Below, piece after piece: positions 36,023 to 44,568 of a stretch of DNA of 46,664 nucleotides. Numbering within the stretch: the first letter of the stretch is position 1; the number at the start of each line of letters is the position of its first letter. The DNA comes from Saprospiraceae bacterium. Its GTDB lineage: Bacteria; Bacteroidota; Bacteroidia; Chitinophagales; Saprospiraceae. Under the pieces are notes generated by a model. It was not told where the DNA came from. It saw only the letters and a list, made by a program, of their open reading frames with translations, and did not search any database. The DNA is taken from assembly GCA_013214355.1 (NCBI GenBank), contig JABSSL010000105.1, forward strand, positions 1 through 46,664, read 5' to 3'. The translations under genes and the position numbers were made by a program.

Positions 36023-36922
36023 TTATTTTGTTATTGAGAAGGAGCCATCAGCTCTCAAATTGACGGTTCCAATAAGCGTTCTTTGTTTGCGGTTGAGCTT
36101 GAGTGTTTTGTAGAAACGTTCTCCTTTTTCTTTGCTGTTTTGGCCACGCGTATAGACCAACCCACGGATGGATACTGAGGATCTGTTCTTTTTACTATCC
36201 TTGAATTGAGCGTAAAGCTTGTAGGTACCAGGAATGACCTGATCAAATTGTCGAACGGCTTCCAGGGTCGTTCTTACATCGCCCCCGATCGTCCAACCAA
36301 TTTTTGATTTACCACTATCCCAAAAGCCTATCTTGCTGTGCTTTCTTTTGCGCCCATAAACACAACTTCCATCTTTACAGACAAAGAGATCCACATTATC
36401 TGCTATATCCTCCCAGGTTACTTCGAAAGAGACTTTGCAAGGAACGGAGGGCGGATCGCCTTTGTAGCCCTTTTCGGGAGGTGGAGTTTTCACTAAGACT
36501 TTTTGCGGACTTGAGGGCTTTACGGGTTTCTCCCGGATTTTATTGACTACTTCTTTCGGTTCCACCGCTGGTTGTGCCGAAGCAATCGGCTGCTCGATGC
36601 TCTTGACTTCTGGGCAGCGTGGGCACACCGGACAAGGGGTAGGAGGAGGCATAGGAGGGCATTCCTCCGTACCTGGCATTTCCTTCAATCCGCTGATTAA
36701 GACCAATAAGGTGTCCCCTGCATTTCTATTCACAAGACTATCGGGCAGAAAGCCAAAAATCTGTTGCTGGGAAGTATCAATAGAGGCAATAACTTGGGGT
36801 ACTTTTGCTGAAGGTTCGCCTCCTTTTGGAGTAATGATAAACAAAAAGATCACAGCCCCTAATGCTCCCGATAGTAAGTCCAAAAAGGACAAGTTGAACA
36901 TCTGAGCACTTCTTCTAGACAT
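36023..36922 (-). CDS. MotB/ExbD-like anchor helix fused to a YfaP/DUF2135-like domain
   Basis: The protein has 299 residues. It starts with a short cytoplasmic end and one transmembrane helix bearing Asp15 (LSFLDLLSGALGAVIFLFII), the layout of MotB/ExbD/TolR proton-channel partners. A Pro-rich linker follows with clustered Cys88, 97, 100 and 103 (TPCPVCPRCP). Residues about 162-270 resemble the YfaP/DUF2135 domain (SFEVTWEDIADNVDLFV, PGTYKLYAQFKDS), which usually reads DVDLHV. The C-terminal part should lie in the periplasm. No peptidoglycan-binding OmpA domain is present, unlike MotB. With the MotA-like neighbour it probably forms a proton-driven complex; what it moves is unknown. Confidence 0.78.
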   Translation of the reverse strand: MSRRSAQMFNLSFLDLLSGALGAVIFLFIITPKGGEPSAKVPQVIASIDTSQQQIFGFLPDSLVNRNAGDTLLVLISGLKEMPGTEECPPMPPPTPCPVCPRCPEVKSIEQPIASAQPAVEPKEVVNKIREKPVKPSSPQKVLVKTPPPEKGYKGDPPSVPCKVSFEVTWEDIADNVDLFVCKDGSCVYGRKRKHSKIGFWDSGKSKIGWTIGGDVRTTLEAVRQFDQVIPGTYKLYAQFKDSKKNRSSVSIRGLVYTRGQNSKEKGERFYKTLKLNRKQRTLIGTVNLRADGSFSITK

Positions 36923-37080
36923 GGTACTTGAATTTAGGTTGTTATATGGTCAAGCCGTGGTTGGGATCAATATCCTCAAGTTTGCACTATTTTCAGATGA
37001 GTAGTGAACATACTATCTCCAGGCCTACTGAAGGCTATTGATCTCTGCAACCCAGCATTGAGAATGATAATTAATGGCGA

Positions 37081-37359
37081 TTATCCGGTCTTTCGGATAA
37101 GTTTCACAAGGGGCAATGGTCTATCTTGGCTATCCCCCAATGTATTGTTAGGTAAAGGGAAGGAACAATGAGTGCATTTACTTTCTTCACTAGAGGTCTC
37201 GCCTCCACAGTTCGAGCAAGTCGTCATCCTTATCTCCTTTTCTTGCACCGGCTCTTCGCCTACTTGAGGCCTTGGAACTAAACTAGCAGGCATATTACAA
37301 TAGTGACAGTGCGGGGTTCCAATGGCATGTACTTCTCCACAGTTTTGGCAGACTAGCAT
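37081..37359 (-). CDS. Small double zinc-ribbon protein
   Basis: The protein has 92 residues and no signal peptide. Two zinc ribbons each have two CxxC pairs: Cys4/7 with Cys18/21 (CQNCG, CHYC) and Cys48/51 with Cys62/65 (CSNCGG, CTHC). A short linker and a basic C-terminal tail make up the rest. Such ribbons usually mediate protein or nucleic-acid contacts. The gene starts 5 bases after the outer-membrane-barrel gene and 158 bases before the MotB-like gene, all on the minus strand, so co-transcription with the barrel is likely. The function is unknown. Confidence 0.8.
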   Translation of the reverse strand: MLVCQNCGEVHAIGTPHCHYCNMPASLVPRPQVGEEPVQEKEIRMTTCSNCGGETSSEESKCTHCSFPLPNNTLGDSQDRPLPLVKLIRKTG

Positions 37360-37364
37360 AACTC

Positions 37365-38159
37365 TTAGTATTTAAGGCCAGCCTCGAAATCAAAATGATG
37401 CTCGTAGCTTACCGTGAAGGAGGTAGAATGATTAAAACGTTGTCCAAATATTCCAAAGGTATCTTTGAATCGATTATTGTAGGAATCCTCCATGCCAATG
37501 TCTAGGTTGAGCTTAAAGTGTAGTTTTCCGCGCTCCCCTACCGGAGTTACAAAACCTGGGCTCAATACAAAACTGGCTTCCATTTTTCGGTATTCATCAT
37601 CCAAGCCATCTCCAAACCCGTAGTCCAGAAAGGCAGGACTCATAATGTCCTCAATATCAAATTCACTAATGATTTGTCGGCTATCCCCGGTAAAGTCTAG
37701 CATCTGGAATTTTCCCGAGATATCTGCATTCAATCCAAAATTCAGGGCTACCCCTGCTCCAAGTGTCAAGCCTGATTCTTCGCCAAACAACTGAAATCGA
37801 AGCATAATTGGAACCGTCAAGTAGTTTAGTCGTTCTTTCAAATCATAGTATCCATAATCTTGATATCCGTCGTTATTAAAGTCCCGGTCAAAGAATTCAG
37901 TGGGCGTCTCTACATTGGCTCCTTTCTGATTAAACTGGATACCACTGATAATCGCCCATTTGTTGAAGCGGACACCAAAGGTTGCTCCTCCAACCACCCC
38001 CCCCAAGGCAGTATTAATGTAATCCTCATTTTGATCCTGGTAACGGAAATTAGAGAAGTTGTACCCGCCCGTAGCTCCAACAAAAACGGAATTGGTTTGT
38101 GCCGTTGCGGAAATAGTGAAGAGTGCGATCAAAGCGCAGCTGATCGTTAGCTTTTTCAT
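37365..38159 (-). CDS. Outer-membrane beta-barrel protein (OMP_b-brl-like)
   Basis: The protein has 264 residues with a signal peptide ending at ATAQ. It shows alternating strand patterns typical of small porin-like barrels of this phylum (VFVGATGGYNFSNF, LTLGAGVALNFGLNADISG, FTVSYEHHFDFEAGLKY). The loops are rich in Asp and Asn (DRDFNNDGYQDYGYYD). It is first in an apparent unit with the zinc ribbon and the channel pair. A specific substrate cannot be read from it. It is separated from CHAT 3 by a strong terminator. Confidence 0.85.
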   Translation of the reverse strand: MKKLTISCALIALFTISATAQTNSVFVGATGGYNFSNFRYQDQNEDYINTALGGVVGGATFGVRFNKWAIISGIQFNQKGANVETPTEFFDRDFNNDGYQDYGYYDLKERLNYLTVPIMLRFQLFGEESGLTLGAGVALNFGLNADISGKFQMLDFTGDSRQIISEFDIEDIMSPAFLDYGFGDGLDDEYRKMEASFVLSPGFVTPVGERGKLHFKLNLDIGMEDSYNNRFKDTFGIFGQRFNHSTSFTVSYEHHFDFEAGLKY

Positions 38160-38260
38160 AATAACAAGCTTTAGAAGTTTATTGAATAATTGTTTTGCCC
38201 TTTAGTGTAGAGAATAGAGAAGCGGTTACCCTATCGGTGATTTTTTTTGAAAAAAAATTA

Positions 38261-38289
38261 GGGGCAAGCATAAATCGGATGCTTACCCC
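38261..38289 (-). terminator. Rho-independent terminator of CHAT 3
   Basis: The arms 38261-38271 and 38279-38289 pair over 11 bp with one wobble and a 7-base loop. On the minus strand it is followed by a run of eight T, 26 bases after the stop codon of CHAT 3. Confidence 0.88.
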
Positions 38290-38315
38290 TTGATATTCAG
38301 TATTAAATCTTACTT

Positions 38316-41300
38316 CTAATTTAATGGTGACATATCTCCTACGGCAATGAAATTGGCCCAGAAGAAGGGGTGTTTATGACTATTCTCACTCCGTTTCAGG
38401 TGCTGTTGCTTAGCCAGATACAGGGCTCGATCCTTCGTCTCGCCCTGTTTGAGGTGGATATAGAAGTCTCGCGTGAGGTCCTTCGCTACGGCATCATCCA
38501 CAACCCAAAGCGTGGTGAGCATACTTTTGGCCCCAGCATAGGCAAAGGCGCGGGCGAGGCTGATGATGCCTTCGCCGCCTTTCAGTTCACCATTAGCAGT
38601 CTCGCAAGCGGAGAGTACGACGAGATCAGCATTTAATTTTAGATTGTACAATTCACTAACGTATAGATATTCGTTTTCCAGACTGTCTTCCTTTTCAACG
38701 AAAGCTAGGTAGGAAAAGTCTCCCAGTCTTTCGTCAGCTACTGCATGAGTAGATAGATGTAAGATTCTGTATTGGCTAGCTAAATCAAATACCAATTCTT
38801 CTGTTGCATCTTTCCCCAAATAATACTTACCATCCCAAAGTTCACTGGCTAGCGACACCTCCGGTCCACTACTAGGTAAGGGCAATAAGTCTGTTCTCAG
38901 AATAGTCTCTTTAACAATGATGGTATCGACCCCATTTGGAAGTTGCTTGATAGAAATATCAACCCCTTGATCTAATTTTGAGTACCCTTGCGTGGCAAAG
39001 GGGGCTAAGGCCAATAAACTCCTTGTCGGCGGAGACTCATGCCTTTTTCTGATCATTTGCTGAAGTAGAGTGGCCGAGTAGCAATAAGTAAGTTGATGCT
39101 TTTTAAAGAAAAAAGGATAGGAGTCAAAGCTTGACCGTTTGCCAGGATTGCCTGTTAATAGTGCTCCAAAAGGTATATATCCCAGTACTCCATCTGGGAT
39201 TATAATCACCTCTTTTCGGAGCTTAGCCTCTACGGGAGCAATCAATTGTTGATAAAGCTTAGAAGCCAAATCTATGTAGGCGTTAAGTGTTTTCCCGTAG
39301 AGGGCATCAGATCTTTTCTTTTTCTCTGTTCCATAGTATCCAGTCAAAGAGGCCTGGAAGTCCTTAACCCATTGAACTAACGGAAAAGAGCCCTTAACTT
39401 CAGTTACACTAAAATCATCTTGCTGAATAGTGAAGATCAAGATGCTACTATCACTTACTGAGTATTCCAGAAGTGTCTGATCCTCCTGTAGCAGGCTATC
39501 TTGTAAATAATCTAATTTTGCAGTAGTGAAGTCGTACTTCAGTCGATAATACAGCGGAAAATCTTGCTCTAAAGTCGATTTAAACCGCTCATAGTCGGCC
39601 TTCAGGTTAAAGAGTTCTTCACTGATCCGCAGAAATGTACTATCGCCCTGTGGTACTTTAGTGGCCAACTTTTCCTGTCGCCTTTTCTCTAAATTAGTAA
39701 TAGATAACCTTAGTGATTCCTCTTGTTCTAGCACAGATGTGGGTATGCCTGCAAATTTGACAGCTCTCGATTCATTAAAGACCTTGTGAAGGGCGAAAGC
39801 TTTGGATGATTCTGCAAATGCAAAGCTTTTATCGAAGTACTTGGGATCATTGGTTTGCTGATACCTCAGATAATTAACCAATGACCAACCCTTGTAATTT
39901 GTACTTGACAACGAAACTAGATTGGGACGTGAATTAGGGCCAAGATCTTTTGTAAGCGCCTCAATAACAGTGGCTGTATAGGAGGAGTATTGATCGGCTT
40001 TCTCCAAGTCTTGAGGATTCCCTAACCTCAGGAATTCAGATCGATGGAGTGCAGAAGTAGTATATAAAGAAGGGATTAACCGATAAAGATCACTAACATT
40101 AGCCAGGTCTCCCCCCTCTCTAAAACCAAAAGATTTTAGACATTTCTCATAAGATTTCATCGCCTTCTCAAAATTCCCCATTACCTCATGGATATTTCCT
40201 AGCTGGAAATAGAAAGTAGCGACCTCTGGATCAATCTCTCCAAAACCTAATTTGCGCAAAGTCAGACTCTCTTCCATATAAGCCAAGGCATTTTCGTAGT
40301 CGCCCATGTGTCGATAACAGAGCCCAATACCACTTACAACGGTAGCTAAATTAGGATGCTTATCCCCAACAATTTTTATGAATAGGTCTTTAGATTTCTC
40401 ATAGTATTCAATGGCAGTCTTGTAGTCCGTTAAGCTTTGATAGCTACGTGCTAAGTTATGGTACTCTCCAGCTACAACCATATCTGCTCTACCCAGCTTC
40501 TGCATAATGTATTGGATGGACTTCTTTTGGAAAACAATAGCCTGTTCATGCTCTCCAGCTTCGTTAAAAATACCTGCGAAACCAGAATATATCGTAGCTA
40601 CGGTGGGGTGACCATTAGGAAATAATACTTGATACCTTCTCAGTGCTTTCTCATAGTATCCAAGTGCTTTTTCAAAATCTGCCTTGCTTTTGAATAAGTT
40701 ACCAAGATTGACATAGGCATCTGCGGCTTGTTTACTAGCATCTCCGTACCTCCTTAGAATGAGGTCAAGGGCAATTTGGAGGTATCTGATTGATTTATCA
40801 ATAAAACCTTGCCTGTAATAAACTATTGAAAGATTAGAATAAGAAACATCAATATCCGACATCAGCGTATCCGGCTGGGCTCTCCTGATCTCAATTGCCT
40901 TTTGATGATAAGCCAGACTACTTTCATAGTCTCCCAGATTTGTATACTCAACTGCAAGGCTATTTAGCGAATGGGCCGTTTGTAAATGCCCGTCACCATA
41001 TAAAGTCCGGATTCCTTCACTTGCTTTAATCTTGTACTGGATTGCTTTATCAAATTGGCTCAATGCGCTGTAAAGAACCCCTAGGTTTTGGTAGGTACCT
41101 AGGATTCTTTTCTGATCTGGGTTTGGCACCTTGAGTCTCATTTCAAGTGCCTTTTCCCATTCCTTGATAGCTTTCACATAATCTCCTTGCAGATAGGATA
41201 ATAATCCAATACGGTATATAGCATCAGACAACTCATTGCTCTTGCCAATAGACCTCTGATATATTCCAATTGTCTCGTTAAGCTTCTCCTGGGCCTGTAT

Positions 41301-41459
41301 ATAATCCCGGATATTTGTCAAGCTATCAACTTCTTGGATGAGTGTTCGAGCTTTGGCAGTATCTGCCGTAATGGAAGCGTTTTCTTTAGATTCTTGGGAA
41401 AAAAGACTGACAAATGTCAAAATCTGGAAGAAAAACAATAATCGACCTTTCATGACCAT
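38316..41459 (-). CDS. TPR-CHAT protein (CHAT 3)
   Basis: The protein has 1047 residues with a signal peptide (LLFFFQILTFVSLFSQ). Residues about 35-470 form some ten TPRs of about 42 residues (LGVLYSALSQFDKAIQYKIK, NLGNLFKSKADFEKALGYYE). A helical linker (SKAFALHKVFNESRAVKF) leads to the CHAT domain (about 720-1045), with His905 in HLSTHAVADE and Cys952 in SACETANGELKGGEG. The end KHPFFWANFIAVGDMSPLN closely matches CHAT 2, so the two share recent ancestry. No C-terminal anchor. It lies 314 bases after the anti-sigma 3 gene on the same strand, the third sigma/anti-sigma/CHAT association in the window. Confidence 0.9.
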   Translation of the reverse strand: MVMKGRLLFFFQILTFVSLFSQESKENASITADTAKARTLIQEVDSLTNIRDYIQAQEKLNETIGIYQRSIGKSNELSDAIYRIGLLSYLQGDYVKAIKEWEKALEMRLKVPNPDQKRILGTYQNLGVLYSALSQFDKAIQYKIKASEGIRTLYGDGHLQTAHSLNSLAVEYTNLGDYESSLAYHQKAIEIRRAQPDTLMSDIDVSYSNLSIVYYRQGFIDKSIRYLQIALDLILRRYGDASKQAADAYVNLGNLFKSKADFEKALGYYEKALRRYQVLFPNGHPTVATIYSGFAGIFNEAGEHEQAIVFQKKSIQYIMQKLGRADMVVAGEYHNLARSYQSLTDYKTAIEYYEKSKDLFIKIVGDKHPNLATVVSGIGLCYRHMGDYENALAYMEESLTLRKLGFGEIDPEVATFYFQLGNIHEVMGNFEKAMKSYEKCLKSFGFREGGDLANVSDLYRLIPSLYTTSALHRSEFLRLGNPQDLEKADQYSSYTATVIEALTKDLGPNSRPNLVSLSSTNYKGWSLVNYLRYQQTNDPKYFDKSFAFAESSKAFALHKVFNESRAVKFAGIPTSVLEQEESLRLSITNLEKRRQEKLATKVPQGDSTFLRISEELFNLKADYERFKSTLEQDFPLYYRLKYDFTTAKLDYLQDSLLQEDQTLLEYSVSDSSILIFTIQQDDFSVTEVKGSFPLVQWVKDFQASLTGYYGTEKKKRSDALYGKTLNAYIDLASKLYQQLIAPVEAKLRKEVIIIPDGVLGYIPFGALLTGNPGKRSSFDSYPFFFKKHQLTYCYSATLLQQMIRKRHESPPTRSLLALAPFATQGYSKLDQGVDISIKQLPNGVDTIIVKETILRTDLLPLPSSGPEVSLASELWDGKYYLGKDATEELVFDLASQYRILHLSTHAVADERLGDFSYLAFVEKEDSLENEYLYVSELYNLKLNADLVVLSACETANGELKGGEGIISLARAFAYAGAKSMLTTLWVVDDAVAKDLTRDFYIHLKQGETKDRALYLAKQQHLKRSENSHKHPFFWANFIAVGDMSPLN

Positions 41460-41773
41460 GGGTTAGATGTGTAGATTAATTAAATATAAAGAATTCCTTT
41501 ATGGGATTACAGCTCCACCTCACACAAATTTTTCGAGGGAAAGGCAGAAGTAAAACTCCATAGGAAGGATCACCATGGAAGGTGCCTCTAAGTATTTAGT
41601 GTAGGTAATCAGTGGGTGGTTACCCGAAAGGAAGGAATAGTTAAGATCTGTTAGCGGGAGGGCTATACAATCGTGAAAGCTGGAGGTTAGAACGCACCGA
41701 AAGATCAATCTGTCAATGGTGCATCATTTTTTCAATCTGGGAAAAGAAAAGCGCAAGACAGGTTCACAAAGAT
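41460..41773. other. Non-coding stretch between anti-sigma 3 and CHAT 3
   Basis: These 314 bp show no good coding region, strong terminator or clear -7 box. CHAT 3 may have its own promoter here or be read through from the sigma genes. Confidence 0.4.
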
Positions 41774-42433
41774 TTACCCTCGAATCTCCAATAATTCGAG
41801 CGGAATAATTTGCTGAGCAGATAGAACTGCCTGAGTGGGTGGTAATAGATGAGTTTCAGAATCGGGCAGAGCTGCGGCCACAAAGGTACGCTCAGCTGCA
41901 GTCTGGACTCTTGAGGGTTTATTGGTATTCAGCCAAGAAGGTAAATATTGGAATAGATTTGACTCCAACAACTGCTGCCGCTGATCAGAACTATCTTCTG
42001 GTGCTTCTTCTACATCCAAGAAAACGGTATCGACAGGTCCTTGAAAGAAAGGCTGGTCGCTTCCAGAGCTATCTAAACCAGGGGTATTGCCAGGTATGCC
42101 GGAAAGATACAGCAGAACGAAGGCCAAACTTGCTAAGGAAACTTGCCAAACAGGAACCTCCCACTGAAACCACTTCTCCCAGAAGGCTTTCTTTTGGGGT
42201 GCAGCATGTCGTTGCCGCATTTGAGCCATTAGACGATCCTTAAGTACAGGAGAAGGGCTTGGAGTCTGCTGGTGCAAGGCTTTACTCACCCCAATTAAAC
42301 AGCGGTAATTTTCATAGGTAGCTTGATCCGTCTCTTCCAATACCACACTTCTTTCTGCCCCTGAGAGCTGGTCCCAAGATTTATCAGTCATCAGCTGAAG
42401 TACCTTTTCCGAAAAATTAGCTTGCTGTTTCAT
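41774..42433 (-). CDS. Probable membrane anti-sigma factor (anti-sigma 3)
   Basis: The protein has 219 residues. An N-terminal helical part (about 1-80) without zinc ligands precedes one transmembrane helix at 94-112 (VPVWQVSLASLAFVLLYLSG). The C-terminal part (about 115-219) is acidic and Ser/Gln-rich, without TPR, unlike the two other anti-sigma-like proteins here. The gene follows the classical ECF sigma gene by 16 bases, which is the main reason for the call. It probably holds that sigma at the membrane. No close family was recognised. Confidence 0.68.
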   Translation of the reverse strand: MKQQANFSEKVLQLMTDKSWDQLSGAERSVVLEETDQATYENYRCLIGVSKALHQQTPSPSPVLKDRLMAQMRQRHAAPQKKAFWEKWFQWEVPVWQVSLASLAFVLLYLSGIPGNTPGLDSSGSDQPFFQGPVDTVFLDVEEAPEDSSDQRQQLLESNLFQYLPSWLNTNKPSRVQTAAERTFVAAALPDSETHLLPPTQAVLSAQQIIPLELLEIRG

Positions 42434-42449
42434 TCTTCTTCTATTGATT

Positions 42450-43031
42450 CTAATAGCTTTCTGGTTTAAATAAATGTAATGACTTTGCCAACTTTCTTAA
42501 CGCGTAGTACAATCGTGACTTCACGGTCCCTTCTGGACAATCCAGGATATCGCTGATCTCCTTAATACTTTTCTCTTCTAGATACCGTAGGACAAAACAT
42601 TGTCGATGTTCATCTGAAAGACGGTTCAAAGCAGCCTCTAGTTCTTTCTTAAAGTACTTCCGATCACTACATTCAAAAAAAGAATCTTCTTGTAAACTAA
42701 GATCAAGGGGCAGTTCAGCAGTAATTTCGGGCTGTCGAGAATGGCGTCGGTATTCGTTTTTCACCATGTTGGCTGCTACCTGAAACAACCAACTGGAGAA
42801 ATTGCGATCCGGGTCGTAGAGGTGCGGCTTGTTGATGATTTTCATAAACAACTCCTGCGTAAAGTCTTCCGCCTTCTGTTGCTCCTGCCAAAGCATCCGA
42901 TAGAAGTATCGGTGCATTTTTTCTCCATAACGGTCATACAGCACACTAAATGCACGCTCATCTCCCTTGGTGATGAGTCGCATTAACTTGGCGTCCGGAT
43001 ACCCTCGATATGAAGAGCGGAAATTTAGCAT
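42450..43031 (-). CDS. ECF RNA polymerase sigma factor (sigma 3)
   Basis: This 193-residue protein is a standard ECF (sigma-24-like) factor. Region 2 carries FSVLYDRYGEKMHRYFYRML and AEDFTQELFMKI, with the typical WLFQVAANMVKNEYRR at its end. Region 4 carries LSDEHRQCFVLRYLEEKSIK and EISDILDCPEGTVKSRLYYA, the DNA-reading helix-turn-helix. It is a different lineage from sigma 1 and 2. It lies 132 bases downstream of the EAD11-like membrane protein gene and just ahead of its likely anti-sigma. Confidence 0.93.
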   Translation of the reverse strand: MLNFRSSYRGYPDAKLMRLITKGDERAFSVLYDRYGEKMHRYFYRMLWQEQQKAEDFTQELFMKIINKPHLYDPDRNFSSWLFQVAANMVKNEYRRHSRQPEITAELPLDLSLQEDSFFECSDRKYFKKELEAALNRLSDEHRQCFVLRYLEEKSIKEISDILDCPEGTVKSRLYYALRKLAKSLHLFKPESY

Positions 43032-43140
43032 ATTCCTTCTCTGGCAATTATTGCTTTACAAGCGTTTTAAATTAGTCAACTACCAATCGTGTATTCATGC
43101 CTATATACACCAACCTTTACCTTCCGTTCAAGGTCTGATC

Positions 43141-43160
43141 ATTTTTTTTGCAAAAAAAAT
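43141..43160. repeat. Perfect 20-bp A/T palindrome
   Basis: Nine bases (attttttttg) mirror their complement exactly. It starts 4 bases after the stop of the EAD11-like gene on the minus strand. It lacks a GC stem, so it is at best a weak terminator. Confidence 0.45.
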
Positions 43161-43163
43161 CAA

Positions 43164-44261
43164 TTACTCCTGATTTCTTATCGTATCTGGTCTTGAAATA
43201 AGCGAATCTACCGGAATCAGTTGCATTTCTTCTGTCAATGAATCTGGTGGTGGGGGTGGGGGATTAGGATCTCCACTATCATCCATCGGAGGCAAGAAAA
43301 AATACCCAATGCTAACAATCAGCAAAAGGCCAAGGAGTGGGCGAAGGTAACTCTTTCGATTACTTCTATCTATTTCGGGGCCCTGTATCGGATCTTCTTT
43401 TTGTGGTTCCTCTACATCAGTCGGGGTTTGGGGGGTATATTCTATGTGTCGATCTACTGTTTCTAACCCAATATCATGTACAATTTTAGGTGGGGGAGCC
43501 GCTTCTTGTCCGCCAAATTGCAGCCGATAATCGGAGGATTTAAAGCCCGCAACGCCTGGAACCGTTTTCACCGTCTCGGTGTAGATTTCCACCTTTTCCT
43601 CCCATACAATCTCTCTAACTCTTTCTTTTCCTTGGACTATTTCAACAACGGAAATTTTAATCAATAATGGATGAATGCCAGCTTTCAAGGGAGTAACATA
43701 GAAAATCCATTCCGTATAAGCCTCCTCTTCTAAGAACTGCTCCTCACTGGATAGACTTCGGATGGAAAAGGCAGGATCGCTGGTTGGATCAAGTAGTTCT
43801 GCCTGCATCACTTCGGCAATCCGTACCGTTTTCAAAACCACAGAAGGTTGCAATTCAATGTTTGTCAGAATCACATCCTCCTCATAAGCCAACCTTATCA
43901 CGCACTTCGTCTCCCGGGATACCTTCATCTGATCCGGTACATTATATAAAAGACTACCCTGTCGCTTTTTCTTATTGCCCCCCGGGGCTTTAGAAAAATC
44001 AGTGACTTCAAGAGACTGGATGAACACGATAAGATCATCGCGAATTCGGTTGTACCGCAGATCCAATTCATACTGGGAAATCGTCCCTCGGATTTTGGCC
44101 TTGTTCGCTTCTTTCAACCTAGATTGTAGCTGGATTAACTCCGCAGCACGGATAGATTCTACGGGGAGTACATCTTGCAGGACTTTCAACACATCACCCA
44201 TTCCTCGAGATATTCGAAGCAATAGGTCTTTCTGTAGATATTCCAGGTTTTTTGCGGTCAT
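43164..44261 (-). CDS. Membrane protein with EAD11-like death-type adaptor domain
   Basis: The protein has 365 residues and no signal peptide. Residues about 5-84 resemble effector-associated domain 11 (EAD11): two to three helices with LIQLQSRLKEANKAKIRGTI and YNRIRDDLIVFIQSL. A beta-rich domain (about 108-232) follows, of a type I recall from bacterial caspase and STAND proteins (IRSLSSEEQFLEEEAYTEWI, VTPLKAGIHPLLIKI). After a Pro/Asp-rich linker comes one transmembrane helix (305-324) and a short Pro-rich end outside. EADs recruit matching effectors in bacterial conflict and signalling systems, so this is probably a cytoplasmic, membrane-tethered adaptor. It is upstream of sigma 3 on the same strand. 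EAD assignment is from memory of the family pattern. Confidence 0.7.
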   Translation of the reverse strand: MTAKNLEYLQKDLLLRISRGMGDVLKVLQDVLPVESIRAAELIQLQSRLKEANKAKIRGTISQYELDLRYNRIRDDLIVFIQSLEVTDFSKAPGGNKKKRQGSLLYNVPDQMKVSRETKCVIRLAYEEDVILTNIELQPSVVLKTVRIAEVMQAELLDPTSDPAFSIRSLSSEEQFLEEEAYTEWIFYVTPLKAGIHPLLIKISVVEIVQGKERVREIVWEEKVEIYTETVKTVPGVAGFKSSDYRLQFGGQEAAPPPKIVHDIGLETVDRHIEYTPQTPTDVEEPQKEDPIQGPEIDRSNRKSYLRPLLGLLLIVSIGYFFLPPMDDSGDPNPPPPPPDSLTEEMQLIPVDSLISRPDTIRNQE

Positions 44262-44568
44262 AGTGGACAGGCTTCCATCGATTTCAACTTTTCAAATATA
44301 ACGAAATGCGCCTCGAAAATTTTCTCCTTAAGGAACATTTTTCCAGTAACGCAACAAAAAGGAAGCTAGAGGAGTTGATACAAAAGGAAGAAAGCCCTAA
44401 GATTAAGATGGGAGAACCAAATTTATGAAATCTAGGTTAAGAACATGTCCTTAGCGATAATTGACTTCTATAAGGCAGATTATGAAACTCCTACTTGGAT
44501 AAATCCTGGCAGAAGTTAGCGCACTTTTCCGCACATCTCAATAAAAAAAACAAGTATATTTGCGGTCT
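44262..44568. other. Divergent intergenic region between the EAD11-like gene and lepA
   Basis: These 307 bp hold the promoters of both genes. Apart from the lepA -7 box I see no motif, hairpin or coding region. Confidence 0.45.
44555..44562 (+). promoter_or_regulatory. lepA promoter -7 box (TATATTTG)
   Basis: This is a perfect match to the Bacteroidota -7 consensus TAnnTTTG. It ends only 6 bases before the ATG at 44569, so transcription would start almost at the start codon and the mRNA would be nearly leaderless. No good -33 TTTG was seen at the usual spacing. Confidence 0.65.

Noticed and set aside
35237-36922. A Zorya defence system (ZorAB-like channel)
   Set aside because: The second subunit has no OmpA-like peptidoglycan-binding domain and no ZorC/D/E genes are present, so only the general channel layout is shared.
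41520-41708. A 62-codon minus-strand frame between anti-sigma 3 and CHAT 3
   Set aside because: No recognisable family, no ribosome binding context and unusual composition for a protein; treated as spacer.
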